The position numbers were made by a program, and so were the translations under genes. From Candidatus Thorarchaeota archaeon (GTDB lineage Archaea > Asgardarchaeota > Thorarchaeia > Thorarchaeales > Thorarchaeaceae): DNA of 33,619 bases. The notes beneath the pieces are model-generated. The model saw nothing but the letters and a program-made list of their open reading frames with translations. It was not told the DNA's origin and ran no database searches. Location of the stretch: assembly GCA_004524445.1 (NCBI GenBank), contig SDNP01000031.1, forward strand, positions 1 to 33,619, written 5' to 3'. Position 1 is the stretch's first letter. Each line of letters opens with the position of its first letter. Below are positions 32,064-33,619 of this stretch, one piece after another.

Positions 32064-33619
32064 CTAGCCAGATGCGGAATACATTAGCTCTCCACCAACA
32101 AAGGTCATCTCAATCTCTACATCTTTTATCCTTGCAGGCGAAATCTTCATGATGTTGTGGCTAAGAACAACAAAGTCAGCTCTCTTACCCTCCTTGAGAC
32201 TGCCTACAGTCTTATCCATGAAAGATGCATATGCGCTCTCAAGGGTATAACACCGAAGTGCCTCTTCTACATCGAGTTTTACACGAGAGTTGGAACTGGT
32301 GGTAGCTGACCAAATTCCATACAAAGGTCCAAGCGGCATTCCATCAGAACCGAAGCAGAGCCTAGCACCATTATCCAGAACAATCCGGAAGTTGTTCATC
32401 AATTCCGTTCGTTCTTTCCCAAGTCTCTCAACATACAAACCATCATCTTGTTGCCATTGTCCTACAAAGTTGGGTTGCATTGAAAGAATCAACCCTAAGG
32501 ATGCGGCTCTACGTATTTGGTCCTCAGTTATCAGTTCTACATGCTCGAGTCTATGCCTTTGAAACCTCGCAATCTCCAATTCCTCTTCAGAGAGGGACTC
32601 AAACACATTCAAGACCATCTCAATAGCTCTATCTCCTATGGCGTGAGTTACTGTTTGTATGCCTGATTTTACTGCAGTTCGAATCCGATGTCTGAGCTTT
32701 CGTTTGGTCATCAGTAGCATTCCAGTATTTTCCTTCTGATTGCGATATGCCTCCGATATCGCTGCAGTTGCTGCTCCTATTGATCCATCAGTAAATATCT
32801 TAACACCACTAATTTTGCACATGGGTGTGCCCATCCCTGAAGTTATCCCGAGTTTTACAAGGTGGTTCAGCTGTTCACATGGAATATTGACGACCATTCT
32901 GATTGCTAGGTTGTTTTCTTTTTCAGCTTCCCTTATGGGGCGCAGCTGACCTTTAGCAATATTATCAACTGCAGTAGTAATTCCCGCTTTGGCAGCTATT
33001 TTCGTTCCGGCTGCTGCTCCCTCTCGAATTGTTTGTTCATCAGGCCGAAGTTTTTTTGTCATGCCTTCAATATCTCGGAAGACTCCAGTGGGCTTTCCCT
33101 TTTTGTCTTTGACGACTCCCTCAAGCTCTGGGTCAAAACCAAGTTTTTCAATCCCTATTGTGTTTACCGACAGAAGGTGACCATCAACACGTACAGCGGC
33201 GACTGGTTTGCTGCTACTAACCTTATCAAGGTCTTTTGCCGTCAGGTATCTTTTCTTAGGCCATTTGCTTTCATCCCAACCCCATCCTTGGACCCATTCC
33301 CCTTCTTCATATACCGGCTCCGCATCAGAAAGCTTGGCGACGGCATCCTCGATTGATTTTGCGTTTGTCAAGTCAACGTGAAATGATCTAATCCCTGAGC
33401 TAGTGAGATGTGTATGACCATCGACAAATCCCGGAACCACCGTCTTCCCACCTAAATCAACAACACGCTTTGCGGTCGGAATCAGATCCATTACCGTTTC
33501 GTCATCGCCTACAGCAATTATCTTGTAGTTCTTTGATGCAAGAGAAGTTGCTCGTGGTCTCTCAGGATCCATAGTCACAATATTTGCGTTGATAATGACC
33601 AAGTCCGCTTGTAGCTCCA
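32064..33619 (-). CDS. YtcJ-like metal-dependent amidohydrolase (start codon at the window edge)
   Basis: An amidohydrolase-superfamily TIM-barrel enzyme of the YtcJ/LAF3-type, which hydrolyse C-N bonds such as N-substituted formamides; the substrate is unknown. Metal-site landmarks are DGHTHL near the N-terminus, VTHAIGDRAIEM, HRLEHVE and FGSDGMPLGPL (closing Asp). The small beta-sandwich is formed by both ends (VIINANIVTMD and GSLKEGKRADFVVLS). The frame is open past TTG 33602 to the window edge: the last codons read xTG-GAG-CTA-CAA-GCG-GAC, giving (M)ELQADLVIINANIVTMD, a normal start for the family. The start codon is thus probably at 33618-33620 with its first base missing. It is upstream of, and co-transcribed with, mutL. 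Confidence 0.9.
   Translation of the reverse strand, partial: ELQADLVIINANIVTMDPERPRATSLASKNYKIIAVGDDETVMDLIPTAKRVVDLGGKTVVPGFVDGHTHLTSSGIRSFHVDLTNAKSIEDAVAKLSDAEPVYEEGEWVQGWGWDESKWPKKRYLTAKDLDKVSSSKPVAAVRVDGHLLSVNTIGIEKLGFDPELEGVVKDKKGKPTGVFRDIEGMTKKLRPDEQTIREGAAAGTKIAAKAGITTAVDNIAKGQLRPIREAEKENNLAIRMVVNIPCEQLNHLVKLGITSGMGTPMCKISGVKIFTDGSIGAATAAISEAYRNQKENTGMLLMTKRKLRHRIRTAVKSGIQTVTHAIGDRAIEMVLNVFESLSEEELEIARFQRHRLEHVELITEDQIRRAASLGLILSMQPNFVGQWQQDDGLYVERLGKERTELMNNFRIVLDNGARLCFGSDGMPLGPLYGIWSATTSSNSRVKLDVEEALRCYTLESAYASFMDKTVGSLKEGKRADFVVLSHNIMKISPARIKDVEIEMTFVGGELMYSASG

Overview
The window reads as a stretch of archaeal chromosome with mostly single-gene or two-gene transcription units on both strands. 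Archaeal signs are: an archaeal/eukaryotic-type glycyl-tRNA synthetase, an archaeal-type phosphopantetheine adenylyltransferase, an Nre-family DNA repair protein, a small ubiquitin/MoaD-like protein ending in Gly-Gly, TATA boxes of the form GTATAAG, and Shine-Dalgarno sites of the GGTGA/GAGG type. A long alpha-SNAP-like helical-repeat protein, a cytosolic alpha-solenoid plus beta-sandwich protein, a bacterial-type (class II) HMG-CoA reductase, MutL, and a giant Trp/Tyr-rich surface protein suggest an Asgard (perhaps Thorarchaeia-like) genome. That placement is inference; no ribosomal or signature gene in the window proves it.

Layout. 1-3.0 kb: the tail of a membrane-anchored surface protein, a possible 45-residue membrane peptide, then two tandem, translationally coupled zinc-ribbon proteins with C-terminal membrane hairpins, closed by a hairpin/U-tract terminator. 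3.0-6.1 kb: Nre-like protein (-), a small T3S-chaperone/YbjN-like protein (+) and an AlaX-type tRNA-editing protein (-). 6.2-9.6 kb: a convergent pair of helical-repeat proteins and class II HMG-CoA reductase; a perfect palindrome covers the promoter of the SNAP-like gene. 9.9-12.8 kb: small membrane protein, Ubl/MoaD-like protein, GlyRS, a 77-residue unknown. 13.0-17.8 kb: UspA plus a stand-alone RACo/RamA-like ASKHA ATPase, an operon of an M28-like peptidase with CoaD, and ferritin.

18.0-26.9 kb: two very large envelope genes, an 887-residue polytopic membrane protein with a SpoIIM-like C-terminus and a 1963-residue secreted, membrane-anchored protein that is a candidate S-layer or sheath component. 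Each is followed by a hairpin/U-tract terminator. 26.9-30.2 kb: a second T3S-chaperone-like protein, an out-of-frame pair of ORFs holding an orphan TGT/DpdA-like zinc motif, a rhomboid protease and a tandem GNAT protein. 30.2-33.6 kb: an amidohydrolase-mutL operon (-), whose first gene runs to the window edge.

No rRNA, tRNA, CRISPR array, insertion sequence or integrase was seen, and no gene-free stretch exceeds 300 bases. There is no single obvious defence or metabolic island. The most unusual material is the envelope pair at 18.0-26.9 kb, the helical-repeat pair at 6.2-8.2 kb and the disrupted TGT/DpdA-like locus at 27.6-28.4 kb.
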